DNA of 64,000 nt from Phylloscopus collybita. Taxonomy: Eukaryota > Chordata > Aves > Passeriformes > Phylloscopidae. The notes below the pieces were generated by a model that did no database searches, had not been told where the DNA came from, and saw only the letters and a program-made list of their open reading frames with translations. Each line of letters begins with the position of its first letter. Position 1 is the stretch's first letter. Location of the stretch: assembly GCA_027886175.1 (NCBI GenBank), contig JAJNNQ010000011.1, positions 4,216,001 to 4,280,000 on the forward strand, written 5' to 3'. The position numbers were made by a program, and so were the translations under genes. This document shows, in pieces, positions 37,840 to 51,161 of the stretch.

Positions 37840-40689
37840 GTGGGAGCCGCGCTGGGTTGTGCCGGGGCTCGGGGCTGGCTGCGGGCGGAGGGGGCGGCAG
37901 GGGGCTCTGGCTGTGGCTGGGTTGTGCCGTGTCCGCGCCGTGTTCCCCGTGCCCTGAGGGCGCTGCGGGAGCGGCTGCCCGCGGTCTCCTTCCCGCGGGT
38001 GCCTGGGCAGGAGCCGGGGCCGGAGCAGCGCTGGCTCGTCCCGGTTCCTGTGGGTAGGACGGAGGCGCTGCGCTGTCCCCGGGCCTGAGCGGGAAAATTG
38101 GCATCGCCAGAGATTTCTGTGCCCGAGGAAGCCAGAGGAGTCCTGTAAAAGTGACTTTATTCATGAACAAAGGGAGAGGCCATGCGGCATTTGCCATGCG
38201 GTCTCTCCAATTGTTGTAGTTCGCAGCCTCCTCTTTATCCTGATTTTCCCTTCTGCATCTCCCTCTCCCTTTGCCCAGTGGCGAAGGTCCTTGGAAAGTT
38301 GAAACTTCCCGATTCGCCTGCTGCATGTCCTCGTTAATATGCACCCCCCTTTTGTATAACATCCGATATTCCTGGCTCTGTTCAGGCTTTGTTCTTCTTC
38401 TCCGTGTTCAGGAATTCAGCAGGATCTTGGCTGAGCAGCAGTCCGTGTCAATGAGTAACATTTTCTGATACTGATGAGTTTCTCGCATTCCTTCCTTATC
38501 TCCAAGTCCCCGGCCCTATCTCCAAGCAGATTCACTCACTGACTTTTTTTTCTTCCTGGGTCCTCTTTGGTTTTGGGATTATTCTCCGTGACTTCATTCC
38601 CTGTGCTTTTGTATCCGTTTCAGTTATACCATTGGAATGATCACTAGGTTTTTTGGCTCCTGATCTGAATTCCTTGGGGTTCCCAGGGGCTGCTCCGTGG
38701 TGTTGTGGGATTTGTTCTGGTGGCCGTTTCATCTTTTCCCCATTTTTGGGTGCTCCATCCAGCCAGGGCTGCATCAATTTGTCTCTTTTCTGTAGTTAAA
38801 TCATCACATTCTTGGATTCCCAACTGATTTCTCTGAACTTGTGGCAGCAGAAACACTCCAGTGCTCTGATGCTCCCTGTGTGACACAGACAGGGACAGCA
38901 CATGTTGGAGTGGGGAGAGGGGTGATTGCCTCCCACTTATTTTAGTGAAGCTTTCTCAACATTTTCCCTTTGCTGTTTCCCTTTGCAATTGAACCCATTT
39001 CTGTTGCAGAGTCAGAGATCCTCACTCTGGGCTCTGCCTTTAGCTGTGCAAATTCTGTCTTTGTGAGCAGGCAGAGCTTGGGCTGAGGGACAGAGGGAAT
39101 CAGCCCAATTCCTGCCCCAGGCAAGGAGCCCCTGGTGCATTGTCCACACTTTTCCCCAGCAGTGTGAATTTGCATTTCTGAAGCTCCTCTCCTGGCTGCC
39201 TGGAACTGGAGCTTCTCTTCCTGGGCAGCCACAGAATGACTCACATGTGGCCCGAGGCAATCTGCTGCTTTTTTTTTTTTTTTTTTTCCATTGTTAACTT
39301 CTTATTCGTTTAAGGGTCACCGTTAAAGCTTTTTCTGGTTTTCCAAAATGGAACTTAAAGGTCAGCTTTGAAAAACCCATATACCAAAATTTTATGATCA
39401 CTGAGAGCCACACACATACACATACAAAAACATTCCAAAGCAATCAAGTTCTTTCTACTTCTTCTTCTAAGACTACAAATTGATCCTCACAGCCCTGGCC
39501 CAAACCAAACTGACAATATAAAAGTAGGATATTGCAAAAAATTATTCTAATGATCATCTTGTCACTGAAACTGTGGGAAAACCCAAAACTCTCCAACAAT
39601 ATCTTTGATGTTAGAGAGTCAAGGCACCACTTGATTCTGTCCAGGATGTGCAACAGAAATCATTTCATCCACACACAGCCCGGTGTGTAGAGAAAATCAT
39701 TCCATGCCATGTGAGCTTTACTGGATTTTTCCTTAACTTTTTACAGTCTGAACCCATAGAAATCCCTTGGTTTGATGTTCATTCCTTCCAAGTTGCTGAG
39801 TTCTCAGGATTTGATTTCCTGTTGGACCCGGATTCCTTTGCCTCTGATGTTAATCAGGTCTGCACTGCTGGAATTCCTTCTCAGCCTTTTCCAGCCCAGG
39901 TGTCTGCAGCTCTTCCAGGGGCAGTGTCTGGGCTGGGTGTTGGTTGCTGGTTGCTGATGGTCGTTGATGTTTTGTTGATGGTCGTTCTCTCTGTGGGGAT
40001 CTTTTGGGCTCTTCCCAGTCTGGTGAGATGTTCAACTCATCTCTGCTGAGTGCTGTAACATCCCTTCAAATAAAACCTTGAAAATTCCTTTCCCCGGGGC
40101 AAAGGCCAACCGAGGCTGAGTGGAGAAATGAAATCAAAAGCAATTTTAAAGTCGGTCTCTTTTCCACCCATCTAAGCCCAGCCAGCCCAGAGTGTGAGTG
40201 TGGCTGAGGCCCAGAGTGGAATTCTCCCGGTGTCTCCCCAGCCCCTGTGGCAGTGCAGGCACAGAAAGCCCTGAAGCTGCAGCAGTGGCAGCAAGGATTG
40301 GCCCGCAGTGCCTGGAGATGCCAAGGGAGGGTGCCCAGGCAGAGCATTCCAGCAGAGGATCTGTGGGCAGGCACAGGGGCTTCCCCCGCTGTGGAGCCCT
40401 GGCTGCTGCTCCCTTGCCTTCAGTGCAGGCTCAGCCGTGGCCTGTTTGACATTCCCAGGCAATTCCAGTTCCTTTGCTGAGCCTGGGAGAGAGCCATGGC
40501 TGGGGCATCAATCATTTGGGGTTTTTATTTTCTCCCGCTTTGTTCCCTTTCTCGTGTCCATCCCATAACACTGAGGCTGTCTGGGGTTACAAAGTCACAC
40601 AATGTTCTGGCTGGAGCAGAGAATCCTCAGTGCAGGTCCTGCAATTCCCTGTTAATCCTCAGAACTGTCACATCTCCTTTTTAGTCCCT

Positions 40690-42310
40690 TAGGGTAAGGT
40701 TACTTCTGAGATTCCTTGGACCTTCTCTGGGTAAATACACCAGAAAACTTCAGCCAAAATATGTCCCAAATATTTAATCTTTCTCTTGACCACTTCTGCT
40801 TTTTTATCAAATACTCCAAGATGCTTTTTAGCCTGAAAACTGAGCCATTTCACAGAGGCTTCTTCTACCACTTCTTCTTGTCCTCCTGACTGGAGCTGGA
40901 GTCACCCACACCCTGCATTAACCCAATCCCTGGGGGTGAGGTGAATTCTTTTGATGTTTTCTGCAAGGCTTGCCCCAATCAGGCTGGTGCTTCCCTGCAT
41001 CCCTGCAGCAGCACCGTCCATGTCTTTCCCATTTTCCCTTCTCCCTCTTGTTCCCACTCCAAGGCCAAACCCTGTTCACCATCCTGTGTGTGTGGGCATC
41101 CCCAGAAAGCATCTTTTCCATCAAGGGCTGAATGGGAGCAGTGTGAGGAGGGAACCTGGTTCCAGATGGTGTCAGGATCTGAGACGGTGGGGTGCCTGGG
41201 TTTCAGAATCTCGTTTATTGTTCTTAGGTCCTGCACCATTCTGTGGATTCCATCTGATTTCCTGACTGGCAGCACAGGAGCATTACAGGGAGAGACCCCT
41301 GGCTCCAAAAGCCCTGCCTTTCCCAGGGGCTCAATACCAGGCTGTGAGCCCTTCCTTCCCTCCCTGGGAATAGGGGATTGCTTTTAGACCCCACTTGTCC
41401 TGGCTGCTTCAGAGGAATTTGGAGAGGCTGGGGATCTGATTTTCCCAATTTCCCTGGGGCTGCCCACACTTCTGGGTTCACTTCAGCCCAGGCCATGCCA
41501 GACATTTGTCACAGAGGTACAGGAGAACTAGCCTGTGTATCACCTTTGACAATATTAATTTGCATTCCCAATTTAGCCATCAAATCCCTTCCCAGTCAAT
41601 GACAATCACATTTAGGAGCAAATGAAAATTCCTGCATTTCCAATCCATCCCCACCTCTGCTAATAGTGGTTGAATAAAACACAGCTGCTCATCTTTCCCA
41701 CTTACCCCCTGAATAATCAAAGACATTTTTGGCCTTTTCCCCCCTTAGGTGTGAGATTGAGAGTGGATGGAGAGGCCCCTGTGTCTGTGAGGAAAGGCCT
41801 CCTGTCGATGCAGAGCCACCCTGAATGTTCTCCAGGGCTCCAGTGCGGTGGGTCCCTGGTGTGCTGGGAGCTCTGCCACCCCTCCCAATCCATGTCCCTG
41901 CAGGGGTGGACTTGCTGCTGGTGAGGGTGCTGCTGTCTGTGCTTGCAGTGTCCTTGTGGCCTGCAGCTGGCAGCCTGATTCCTTGCCAGGGGCTGTTTGG
42001 GTGGGCTCTCCCCTGCCCAGGAGGGCAATGCCTCTGCCAGGTCTTTGTGGCCGAGCCGGTGCCCTGGGTGCTGGGGCCCCCTTGGGCCCTGGGCTTGATC
42101 CCTCAGGGGCTGTAGAAACTCTGCCATGGCCTTTGCCTTCTTCCCCTTGGCCTTTTCCTCCTCCCTTCTTGCCTTCCCCTCCTGTGCCTTTGTGACCAAG
42201 TGCTGCAGGGGCTTCTTCTGCCCCTCCTGCAGCCCCCCTGAGTGCCTGTGGGTGCTCATCCTCTGACAGCTGCTGAGCCTTCTGCAAAACCATTCATTTC
42301 TGCAGGGACC
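40690..42310 (-). pseudogene. Class I ERV remnant, mirror copy (gag end, protease, RT)
   Basis: Same order as 6250-7880 on the opposite strand: Lys/Glu-rich gag end, protease LTDTGAS motif near 41783, RT blocks 40979-41308, and an RT C-terminal piece at 40760-40820 (KIKYLGHIL). It is antisense to locus A' and broken by frameshifts at similar places to the other copy, so the damage pre-dates the duplication. Confidence 0.8.
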
Positions 42311-43736
42311 CAAACAAAGTCATTCAAGGATAATCTGGATCCTTGCAGGTGGAATCCACATTTCCCATCTTCTTCCTCTTTTCCATCATCCTTGTTCTTA
42401 CCACAGTGATTCCTGCAGCTGCTTCTTGCCTTCACCATATTCCTGCACATTCCGCTTCACCCTTTCCCTTCCCAGCACACCAACACCATCGATCCCCTGT
42501 TGTCCAAATCCCTTCTTGACTTCCCTAATTGCCCCCCTGGCTGTCCATGTCCTTAATTACCTCTGGGAGAATGTGCAAACTGCCTCGACATTCTCCCAAG
42601 GGACACTTGCTTGGATACAGACATGGAGAGTTACATGGTACACATGGACATGGAAGGGGATGTGGCAATTCAGGGGGGAAACAGGCACAGGTGGTGATGT
42701 GAGGGACAATGACAGGGATGGAAACATGGTGGGGAGACAGCCATGGGTGAGATATTCTGGGTTTATCATGTCTTTTGCTGGGACCCCTTCCTGGCTTTCC
42801 CTTTTCTACCCTGCATGGGTGCCCTGCCATGGTTACTCCCTGAACATCCCAGTGTCCTCCCTGATGAGATTTTCAGTGCTCTCTCCCTGCTGACTCTTCC
42901 CAGCCCCCCTGATCTGTCACTCGTCTGTCTCCTGGACACTCTCGGGTCCCCAATCAATCCCCGGTGCCGCCGCCACCCAAGGGAGCCGATCACCCAAACT
43001 GGGTGAGGCACCTTCAGCTCCACTCACTGCCCGCCGCCCCGGGCAGTGCGAGGAAATCCAGACACGGCCCCAAGGTGTGTGGAAAAATTCACATCACCAG
43101 ATATTTGTGTCCACAGAGAAGGCAGAGGAGTCCTGTACAATTTAATTTAATTAATTTCATTCATGAAAAGTGGGAGAGGCCATGGGACATTTCCCATGGG
43201 GTCTCTCCAGTTGTTGGAGGACGCAGCCTCCTTTTCATCCTAATTTTCCTGGCTGCATCTCCCTCTCCCTTTTCCCATGGGATGAAGTGCTTGAGAGGTA
43301 CAGACTTCCCAATGCACCTCCCACATACCCCCCTTAATATGCACCCCACTTCTGTCTGGGTAGGGATATTCACAGCTCTGTTCACTCTTTGTTCTTCTTC
43401 CCCAAGTTCATGAATTGAGCAGGACCTTGGCTCAGCAGCAGTCTGTGTGGTCAGTGAATAACATTTTCTGGAACTGAGGGCTTCTTCTGTCCCTTCCTTG
43501 TGTCCAAGTGCCTGGCCCTGTCTCCAAGCAGATTCCCAGCATCTGTTTGTAAAGACACTTTCCTCTTCCTTTCATGTCCCCTTTTGCAGGACATCCTTTT
43601 GATTTAAAAGAGGTTTTTGCTGAGTCTTGATGTTTGGGGAGTTATTGATCTGTGTCTTGATGTTTAGAGCACTTTTAGCTTGAATTTTGGTGTTTTGGAG
43701 ATTCTTACAGACCCAAGGTGCCCAATGATTTCCTAA

Positions 43737-44738
<1,002 letters not shown>

Positions 44739-44993
44739 GGGAAGCCCTGGGAGTGCCCTGAGAGCGGGAAGAGCTTCGTGCGCTGCTCCAGCTCCATCCC
44801 CCGTGGGAGGATCGGCGTTGGATGATCCCCAGTGACCCCCGTTGGGCAGAGCTCTGGTGATTCCTGTTGGGAAGACACCTGGCTGTAGGGATCCACATCT
44901 TCCTGTCTCCCCATGGGCACCTGGATGAACGCAGGGGCAGGAACATCCAGTGGGACACAGACTGACACCGGGAATTCCTTGGGAGAGTGGATT

Positions 44994-45422
44994 TGTGGTT
45001 TTAGTTAGTTTTAGCTAGCTGATTTAAAAAAGTTTTTTGGGGTTGTTTTTTGTTTTAGATGGTTTCAGTTTGTTCTAGGCGGAAAAATTTAGAAGGGCAG
45101 TGAGGGCTTGCACTTGCAGCCTGCTGGGGCCTGGAGTTTTAGAGGGAGTGGGACTGGTTAGAGACTGAGTGAGCTGATCTATATTTACAGCAAAAATTTT
45201 TGTAGTTTGTGATTTTTTTTCAGAGCAGCGAAAAGTTTTAATGTTTTATATTATTCATTCTTTGGGCTTGTGGGCATCTTGTTTATTAAATAAATAGTTT
45301 TTTCTACTTTTCTCGGAAGTTCTTTCTTTTTTGGACTGGCTGAGAGAAGGAGCTGTTTAAGATTGCTTTCCAGAGGAACCCCCTTTGGAGGTTTCCTCCC
45401 AAATTTGCCCTAAACCAAGACA
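44994..45422 (+). mobile_element. 5' LTR of the Lys-primed ERV, right-arm copy
   Basis: 429 bp, TGTGGTTTTAG to CCCTAAACCAAGACA, inserted into the 3' flank of locus A' at the same base as in the left arm, so the insertion pre-dates the inverted duplication. Confidence 0.8.
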
Positions 45423-45433
45423 TATATTGATAT

Positions 45434-45451
45434 TGGCGCCCAACATGGGGC
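45434..45451 (+). promoter_or_regulatory. Primer-binding site, tRNA-Lys type
   Basis: TGGCGCCCAACATGGGGC, one base away from the tRNA-Lys(1,2) type site, 11 bp after the LTR end. Confidence 0.75.
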
Positions 45452-47091
45452 TACAAAAATATATTAATGACATTTTAGCTATATTTTACATAAAAATAAA
45501 ATAATCAGTAGCCATGTTGCTCTTTAAATTTCTAAAGTCTCTCTTAATAAAATCCTTTCTGTGTTTCTGTTCCCTAAGCTTTTTTAAAATTTCAAAACCT
45601 TTCTAGTCCCTAAATTTGTTTTCTTATCCAAAAATAGCTCCAACGTTGTCCCTAACACATAACTTTTACACTAAAAATACACAAATTAAAATAGCTCTTC
45701 TCCTAAGCTCAGTAATTATAATTTATAAAAGGCTTCTACAAGTAATGGAGTTTGTGCCAGGGATATTTAGTTTATAACTTCTTCGTCCTACCCTGCATCC
45801 TAGTTCCAGTATTTTGAAAACTTATTAATTATTGCGCCCAGTTTGTGAAAAAAAAAAAAGTAAAAAATAAAGCTTTCCAGTCTTTTCCTTCCTTCCTCTC
45901 TTTTAAATCAGTTACATTGCTTTTAAAAAATGGTCACTATTCCCTAAATATTAAGAAAAACACTCTCCTAATATTTAATCTAGTAAGCTTCCTCTATACA
46001 GTTTACAGCTTGTCTAAAATAAAGTCTGAGCTTTCCAGAAAGGCCGATTAAACTGCTAAAAACTGCTAACCTAAAACTAAATCCAAAAATAAACGCAAGT
46101 GAAAAAACCTCAAATAATGTAAATAAAAAAAAAACAAAGCTAATAAATTTTCTGATCCCCAAGTTAAAAAATTTCACGTAAACAAATTCAAGACCCAAAT
46201 AAAATAAAAAAATATCTAAAAAAATCCCACCATAATACTTAAAAAAAAAAAATCATTGCAATAAACTAAGCCCTAACTTAAGTTTATCAAACACTGCTAA
46301 ATACTGTAAAACAGCAAAAAAAAACAGGGGGGCAGGGAGATAAATCAGCAATGACCCCAGTCACTCAAACTGCAACCAACACCCCAACTACTCAAACAGC
46401 AGCTAAACCAAACAATAAACCTAAATCAACAACTATACCAAATAAAAAACTTAAATCAGCATTTAAACCAAATAATAAACACAAAACAGCAGCTAAACCA
46501 GACAGGGAGCCTAAAACACCAACAGTCGCCCCAGCAAAGAAGCGCACACACAAAACTCATCAACCAGGAAACAATAATCCAAACAAAACCCCTCAATACC
46601 TCCCAACACCCAATCACAAACCCAACCGACCAAGAGCAGATCACAAACACAACCAACCAGCAAAAGACCCAAAGCTGCTATTAAATCCTTTTCCCTAAAA
46701 AACCTTCAAAATCTAAAAAAAAAAAACAAACTAATTACACTCAACAACCTAATAAATCTGTAATTAATTATTTAATCAATCTTTAAAATGCTGCAAACAG
46801 AGCTACAACTCTAAGCAACACTGAAGCAAAGCATTTAAAATCCCTTTCACAAAATCCAATTATCAAGCAAAAAATAATAAAAAAACCCAAACCCTTGCAG
46901 TCTCTGGGAACGGGTTCTGGAAAGTGAGGAACAAAAATATCTGTGTACAAACAATCTCTATATACAGCAAACCCAGTAAAAAACCATAAAACAAAAAATC
47001 CAATCCTTGAAAAAAAAATTATCTTCTCAAATAACCTAACAAAAATTATCTTCTCAAATACCCTAAACACTAAAAATGCAAACTTACTACC
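45452..47091 (+). pseudogene. Degenerate ERV leader and gag, right-arm copy
   Basis: 45930-46060 aligns by eye with the leader/gag start of the provirus at 57227-61202 (shared TATTTAATTTAGT-like and CCTCTATACTGT-like words). 46310-46400 aligns with its GGGAGATAAA...CCAGTCACTCA mid-gag region. The longest frame (46351-46698) is Thr/Lys/Asn-rich and no longer gag-like overall. AT-rich drift suggests an old insertion. Confidence 0.6.
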
Positions 47092-47720
47092 TGTCTTGGG
47101 TTATGGAACCAAAAATGTGTGTTCTATTTCATTTGTTGAAAGCAGCTGGGGAGATGTTTTTCTTTATCTCTTGTAACTCCAGGGGGGAGGGGGGCTGATG
47201 CTTTCTGATAACGGGCCAGCTGTTCAAACCAGGTGGGGCAGTGTTTCTTATCTCTTTCACCACCTGTCCACCCTCCAGGGGATATCTTCTGCTGATGGGC
47301 CATGCAGGCTCAGCAGTGACAGGACACATTCCATCATCCCATTGGGAGATGCTCCACCCAGGGTGGGAGGAGCCAACCATTCCTCCCTGGATAAAAACTG
47401 AGACGTAGGAACACCAGGGATCTGGTTCCACTGGATTCCCGGAGGAAGATCAGACCCTTCTCACCATCACTGGGCCCTTTTCTCTCAGGGTCATCTCTGC
47501 CCCAACAGCACCACATCTGCCACTCCAGGAGGACTGACTGTGGACTGCTCCCAACAGCCTGACCAACAGGGTGTCAGGTTGTATCTCTGACTCTGTCAGG
47601 GTTTCTGGGATTTTTGTTTGTTTGCTTGGGTTTATTTTGCACTCCTACATTTGTATTGTGAATATTCCTAGTCCAGAGCTGTTATTCCTATTCCCAAATC
47701 TCTGCCTGAAAGCCCTGTAG
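47092..47720 (+). mobile_element. LTR (family 2), right-arm copy
   Basis: TGTCTTGGGTTATGG start, TATA-like GGATAAAAACT near 47390, tail to GCCTGAAAGCCC. Mirror of 617-1255. It truncates the Lys-primed ERV at 47091. Confidence 0.6.
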
Positions 47721-48414
47721 TGGTGTGTTGGATTTTCTCTGTTAAATCTGTGCTCAGACTGTTCATTTGGTGGGTTCCATGTACCCCCGTTGAACCCCCA
47801 TTGGTTTCACCCCACAGTTGTTTCCCCAGTTCCAGTTTGATGTCAGTCTCCTGCTCCCCACCCCCAAGGACCTGTCCATCTCACCGAGGCCTCTCCCTGG
47901 CTCTAGAAAGTTCCAGGGGAGGCGTGGTGTGGTAGGCCAGGATGCGAGGAGGTCCCTCCTTCCCCCAGGGATTGGCTCCTGGAGGAGTCTCTCATCCCCA
48001 GGGCCACTCCCTGGCCCTCCCTGGTTGCTCCTTCCCTGATCCTTCCCTGCGCTCCTGCCCCTGTTCAAAGCAGCTGGCCCAGGGCACTCTGTGCTCTGCT
48101 GAGGCAGACTCCCTGGGCTGAGGCTGCTCCCCTGAGCCCTCAAGAACCTTCAGTGGCCACTCCTCAGCAGAGTCCTCCTTGATTCTCCTCAGCTCCATCC
48201 CAGCTGCCAGCCCTGGAGCTGGGCTGTAAGGAACCCCCCGGCTGGGCTCAGTTGCTCAGCCTGCTGAGCTGCACCGCTCGCCTGCAGCCGCTGCCAGGGC
48301 TGCCCGGGGCAGGCGAGGGCAGAGACAGCAAGGCACGGCTCCAGAGCCCTGGGCTGCAAAATTGGAATCGTTTGGAGGGGCTGAGGGGTTCAGCTCTCAC
48401 TTACTTTTGGACAG
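47721..48414. other. Unassigned segment between two LTR pieces
   Basis: Mirror of 1-616 up to 48346. GC-rich, with no recognised gene. It separates two overlapping pieces of the same LTR family. Confidence 0.4.
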
Positions 48415-48700
48415 CTCCCAACACCCTGACCAACAGCGTGTCAGGTTGTAGCTCTGACTGTGTCACGGTTTTCCAGGATTGTTGTTTGTTTATTTGCTTG
48501 GTTGGTTGGTTTTGTTTTCTACTGCATTTGTATTGTGAATATTCCTAGTCCAGAACTGTTCTTCCTATTCCCAAATCTTTGCCTGAAAGCCCTGAATTGC
48601 AAAATTCTCATTCCGAGGGGGTGAGGGGTTTGCATTCCCCATTCCAAGGGAAACTGCAGCTTTCCCTGGCAGATCCCTGTCTTTCCAACCCAAGCCAAGG
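48415..48700 (+). mobile_element. LTR 3' fragment (family 2)
   Basis: 48415-48595 repeats 47549-47720 (GCTCCCAACACCCTGACC...), then continues into the tail GAATTGCAAAATTCTC to CTGTCTTTCCAACCC, which also occurs at 18801-18990 and 21530-21670. Confidence 0.55.
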
Positions 48701-48960
48701 GGAGGTGGCAGTGGCTGGTTGGGGGTTGTGGGGAAGGGGTGGAAAAGTGGGGGATGAGAGGGGGCTGGGAGCCCCAAATTGCCTTGGGAGGGGTCCCACT
48801 CCTCCTCCTTTCTAATCCCCGGGATGGAGCCGGGGCAGGTCGGGCTGGGGCAGCGCTGGGCTCTGGGCCCGGCCTGGGCACCCCCCATGAGCCCCCTCCT
48901 CAAATTCCCCTGGCAGCTCAGAGGGGTCCTGGTGCCATTTTGGGGTTCACTGGGGGCCGT
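48701..48960. other. Unique segment between the two palindromes
   Basis: G-rich, no gene. It lies between the LTR fragment and the point (about 48961) where homology with the other MHC arm is first visible. The true boundary may be elsewhere because the partner arm runs off the window. Confidence 0.4.
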
Positions 48961-49300
48961 GTTGGGGTTCAGGTGTCCCCCAAGGAGTCCCCAGAGCGGG
49001 GTGACACGGGGGGGACACACGGGGGTCCCCATTCCCGATCCATCCCAGGGCCCGTTCTGCCCCCGCCCCCCCAGGCACGGTCACCCCGCAGGGTCCCCCC
49101 AAGTCCCTCCCCAGTGCCCCCCATGAACGGGACTGGGCTGAACTGGGAAGCTTTCCTGGGAAGACTGGGAGCAGCCGGGCAGGGCCAGAGTGCCAGCGGG
49201 GCTGGGGGGACACACGACCCCCCCAAAATCAGCGCGGGGACAGAGCGGGGGGTCCCGGCCGGGCCCGAGGCCACGGGGAGGGGCTGCGGCTGCTGCTGGC

Positions 49301-51161
49301 TCAGGAGCTCTGTGGGCAGAGAAAAGGGGGTGACCCCGGGCTGGGGGGCCCCGGGGGGAGCACACACGCTCCGGGGGAGGGGGGACACCACCCCCGGGAC
49401 CCCCCCTCACCTTCCTGCGCAGGCAGAAGCCGAGCCCCAGCGCCGGGAAGACGAAGCCCAACACGAAGCCCCCGATCCCCAGCAGCATCTTGCTGCGGGC
49501 GGCCTCCGGCGGCATCTCTGGGGGGTCCGCAGGGGTCAGGACCCCCCAAAACCTCGCACAGACACCCCAGGCCCCTCCAAGCTCCCTCCCAGTCTCCCCC
49601 AGCCCACCCAGGACCCCCTGAAACCTCCTCCCAATCCCTTCCTGGCCTCCCCAGGACCCCCCAAAGCCCCTCCTGTCCCTCTCAGGATCCCACAGCCCCC
49701 TCCCAGTTGCCCCCCAGAGCCTCTCCCAGTCCCTTCCCAGCCCCTCCAGGACTCACCCAGACCCCTCCCAGTCTCTTCCCAGCACAACCAACCTCATCCC
49801 AGCCCCGCTTTCCCATCCCCCAGCTCCTCCCAGCCCCTCCAGGCTCACTCCCATTCCTCCCAGTCACACCCAGCACCCCCAAACTCCCTCCCAGCGCCCC
49901 CCAGCACCCCCGGAACCCCATCCCACCCTCCCCAGCCCCCTCCAAACTCCTGCTCCGCCCTTCCACAGCCCCCAGCCCCTCTCCCAGCTCCAACCGGGCT
50001 CTCCCCAGCTCCCTCCCAGTTGCTCCCAGCACATCCCAGTGCCTCTGCCGGCCCGGCCAGCGGCTCCCCCGTGCCCCAGTGCCGGCTCAGGGGCTGCTCC
50101 AGGCTGACGTGCTCCACCTGGCAGCTGGAGGTGACCCCGCGGGGCCGGGGGGGCGTTTCCAGCAGCACCAGCAGCTGGTGGCTCCAGTCCCCGTTGGGCA
50201 CCACGGCGGTGGCCACCACGTGCCCCGAGAGCTCCTGCTGGCCCTGGAACCACCTCAGCCGGCTCTGGGCAGGGGAGAAATCCATCCTGGAACAGAGCAG
50301 GCGGCCGGGGCCGGGCTGGGAGCTCGAGGGCAGCAGCGAGATGGAAACGCTGGGGGGCACTTGGAGAGAGAGGGGACAGACTGGGATCAGCTGGGGGGCA
50401 CTGGGAGAGAGAGGGGACAGACTGGGATCAGCTGGGGGGCACTGGGTGAGAGAGGGGAGGGGCGGTGTGGGCTTGGGAGGGACTGGGAGGGGCTGGGAGG
50501 GACTGGGAATGCACTTGGATGAACTGGGAATGGACTGGGATGAACTGGGAATGGACTGTGATGAACTGGGAATGAAGCGCGCGGCGCTGGGAGGCCGAGT
50601 CCCGCGCGGGGCGCTCGGCGCTGCGGGTCTGCCTGGCAACTGATGAGTCATCAGCAACTCGCGCTCTGATTGGCTCAGAGGCGTCAGCTCCACACACGGC
50701 CGGGATGGACACGCGGGGGGGCACTGGGAGAGACTGGGATGGACTGGGATGGACTGGGATGGACTGGAAGGTCCCGAGGATGGGCCCAGGGAGGGCTGAG
50801 GGCTCTGGGGTGATTCCCAGGGAGGGTTTGAGGCGCTCCAGGGTCATTGCCAGGGCAGGGCCCGAGGGGACGCGCTCTGCCCCACGCTCACCTCTGTGCT
50901 CCACCAGGAACGGGGCGATCCCCTCGTAGTTGTGGGGGCAGAGCCTGTCCGCTTGACCCCGTTTGTGCTCCAGTGTTTCCGGTTGGTTGTTCCAGTACCG
51001 GGCCTGTTTGTCCCCAAAGGGGGTGTCCCCCACGCACAGCCCCACGTCGCTGTCCAAGTGGAAGAGCTGCTCCCGGGTGTGGATTTGCCTCTCCACGAAC
51101 CTCACCCGCTCGGTGCCGTTAATGAAGTGACACTCGGACTTCATCATCAGCTGGAACACCC
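49301..51161 (-). CDS. MHC class II beta chain, exons 2-5 (no signal exon found)
   Basis: Antigen-presenting cell-surface chain. Exon 2 (51161-50892, 270 bp) encodes beta1 with the two domain cysteines (SECHF, RLCPHNYE), the NGT glycosylation site, the RYWNN tryptophan and the HN pair used to hold peptide. Exon 3 (50359-50075, 285 bp) encodes the Ig-like beta2 domain. Exon 4 (49517-49411, 107 bp) encodes the connecting peptide and a Gly-rich transmembrane segment. Exon 5 (49309-49301) gives SS and stop. Phases agree. Odd points: the exon 3 donor is GC (GGG/GCACGG), there is an extra Cys in beta1 (GLCVGD), and MDFSP replaces the usual MDFYP. No leader exon was found before the LTR at 51617, so the gene may be a pseudogene or have a displaced first exon. 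Confidence 0.9.
49518..50074 (-). repeat. Intron 3 CTGGGAGG-type repeats
   Basis: Minus strand is almost wholly made of short CTGGGAGGGG / TGGGAGCAACTGGG units, G-rich on the MHC sense strand. Same in the other arm (62890-63453). Such G-runs could form quadruplexes. Confidence 0.6.
50358..50440 (-). repeat. Intron 2 minisatellite, two units
   Basis: About 41-bp units made of GATCCCAGTCTGTCCCC, CTCTCTCC and AG/TGCCCCCCAG on the minus strand. Two GATCCCAGTCT cores here against six in the other arm at 62345-62602. Each unit contains a copy of the exon 3 acceptor. Confidence 0.8.
50441..50891 (-). other. MHC intron 2
   Basis: Contains TCCCAGTCCA 10-mer repeats (50510-50580, 50720-50770) and a GC-rich block around 50575-50700 with an inverted-CCAAT motif (TGATTGGCTC near 50666, plus strand) close to TGATGAGTCATC. 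It would look like a class II-type promoter element if it were upstream of exon 1, but its position is intronic in both arms. Confidence 0.4.

Larger units (their letters stand above)
36199..40440. repeat. Inverted repeat arm D'
   Basis: Reverse-complement partner of 27648-31892. It ends at CAGCCGTGG (40440). Small differences from arm D are visible, including a longer T-run near 39270 and replacements near 39280-39480. Confidence 0.9.

Noticed and set aside
48739..50643. 634-codon plus-strand open frame over the MHC region
   Set aside because: It is antisense to MHC exons and made of Pro/Ser-rich translation of CTCCCAG repeats; the real exons are on the minus strand with correct splice phases.
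50640..50690. CCAAT-like and TGATGAGTCATC motifs resembling a class II promoter
   Set aside because: Position is inside intron 2, between the beta1 and beta2 exons, in both arms, so it is not the gene's own upstream promoter.
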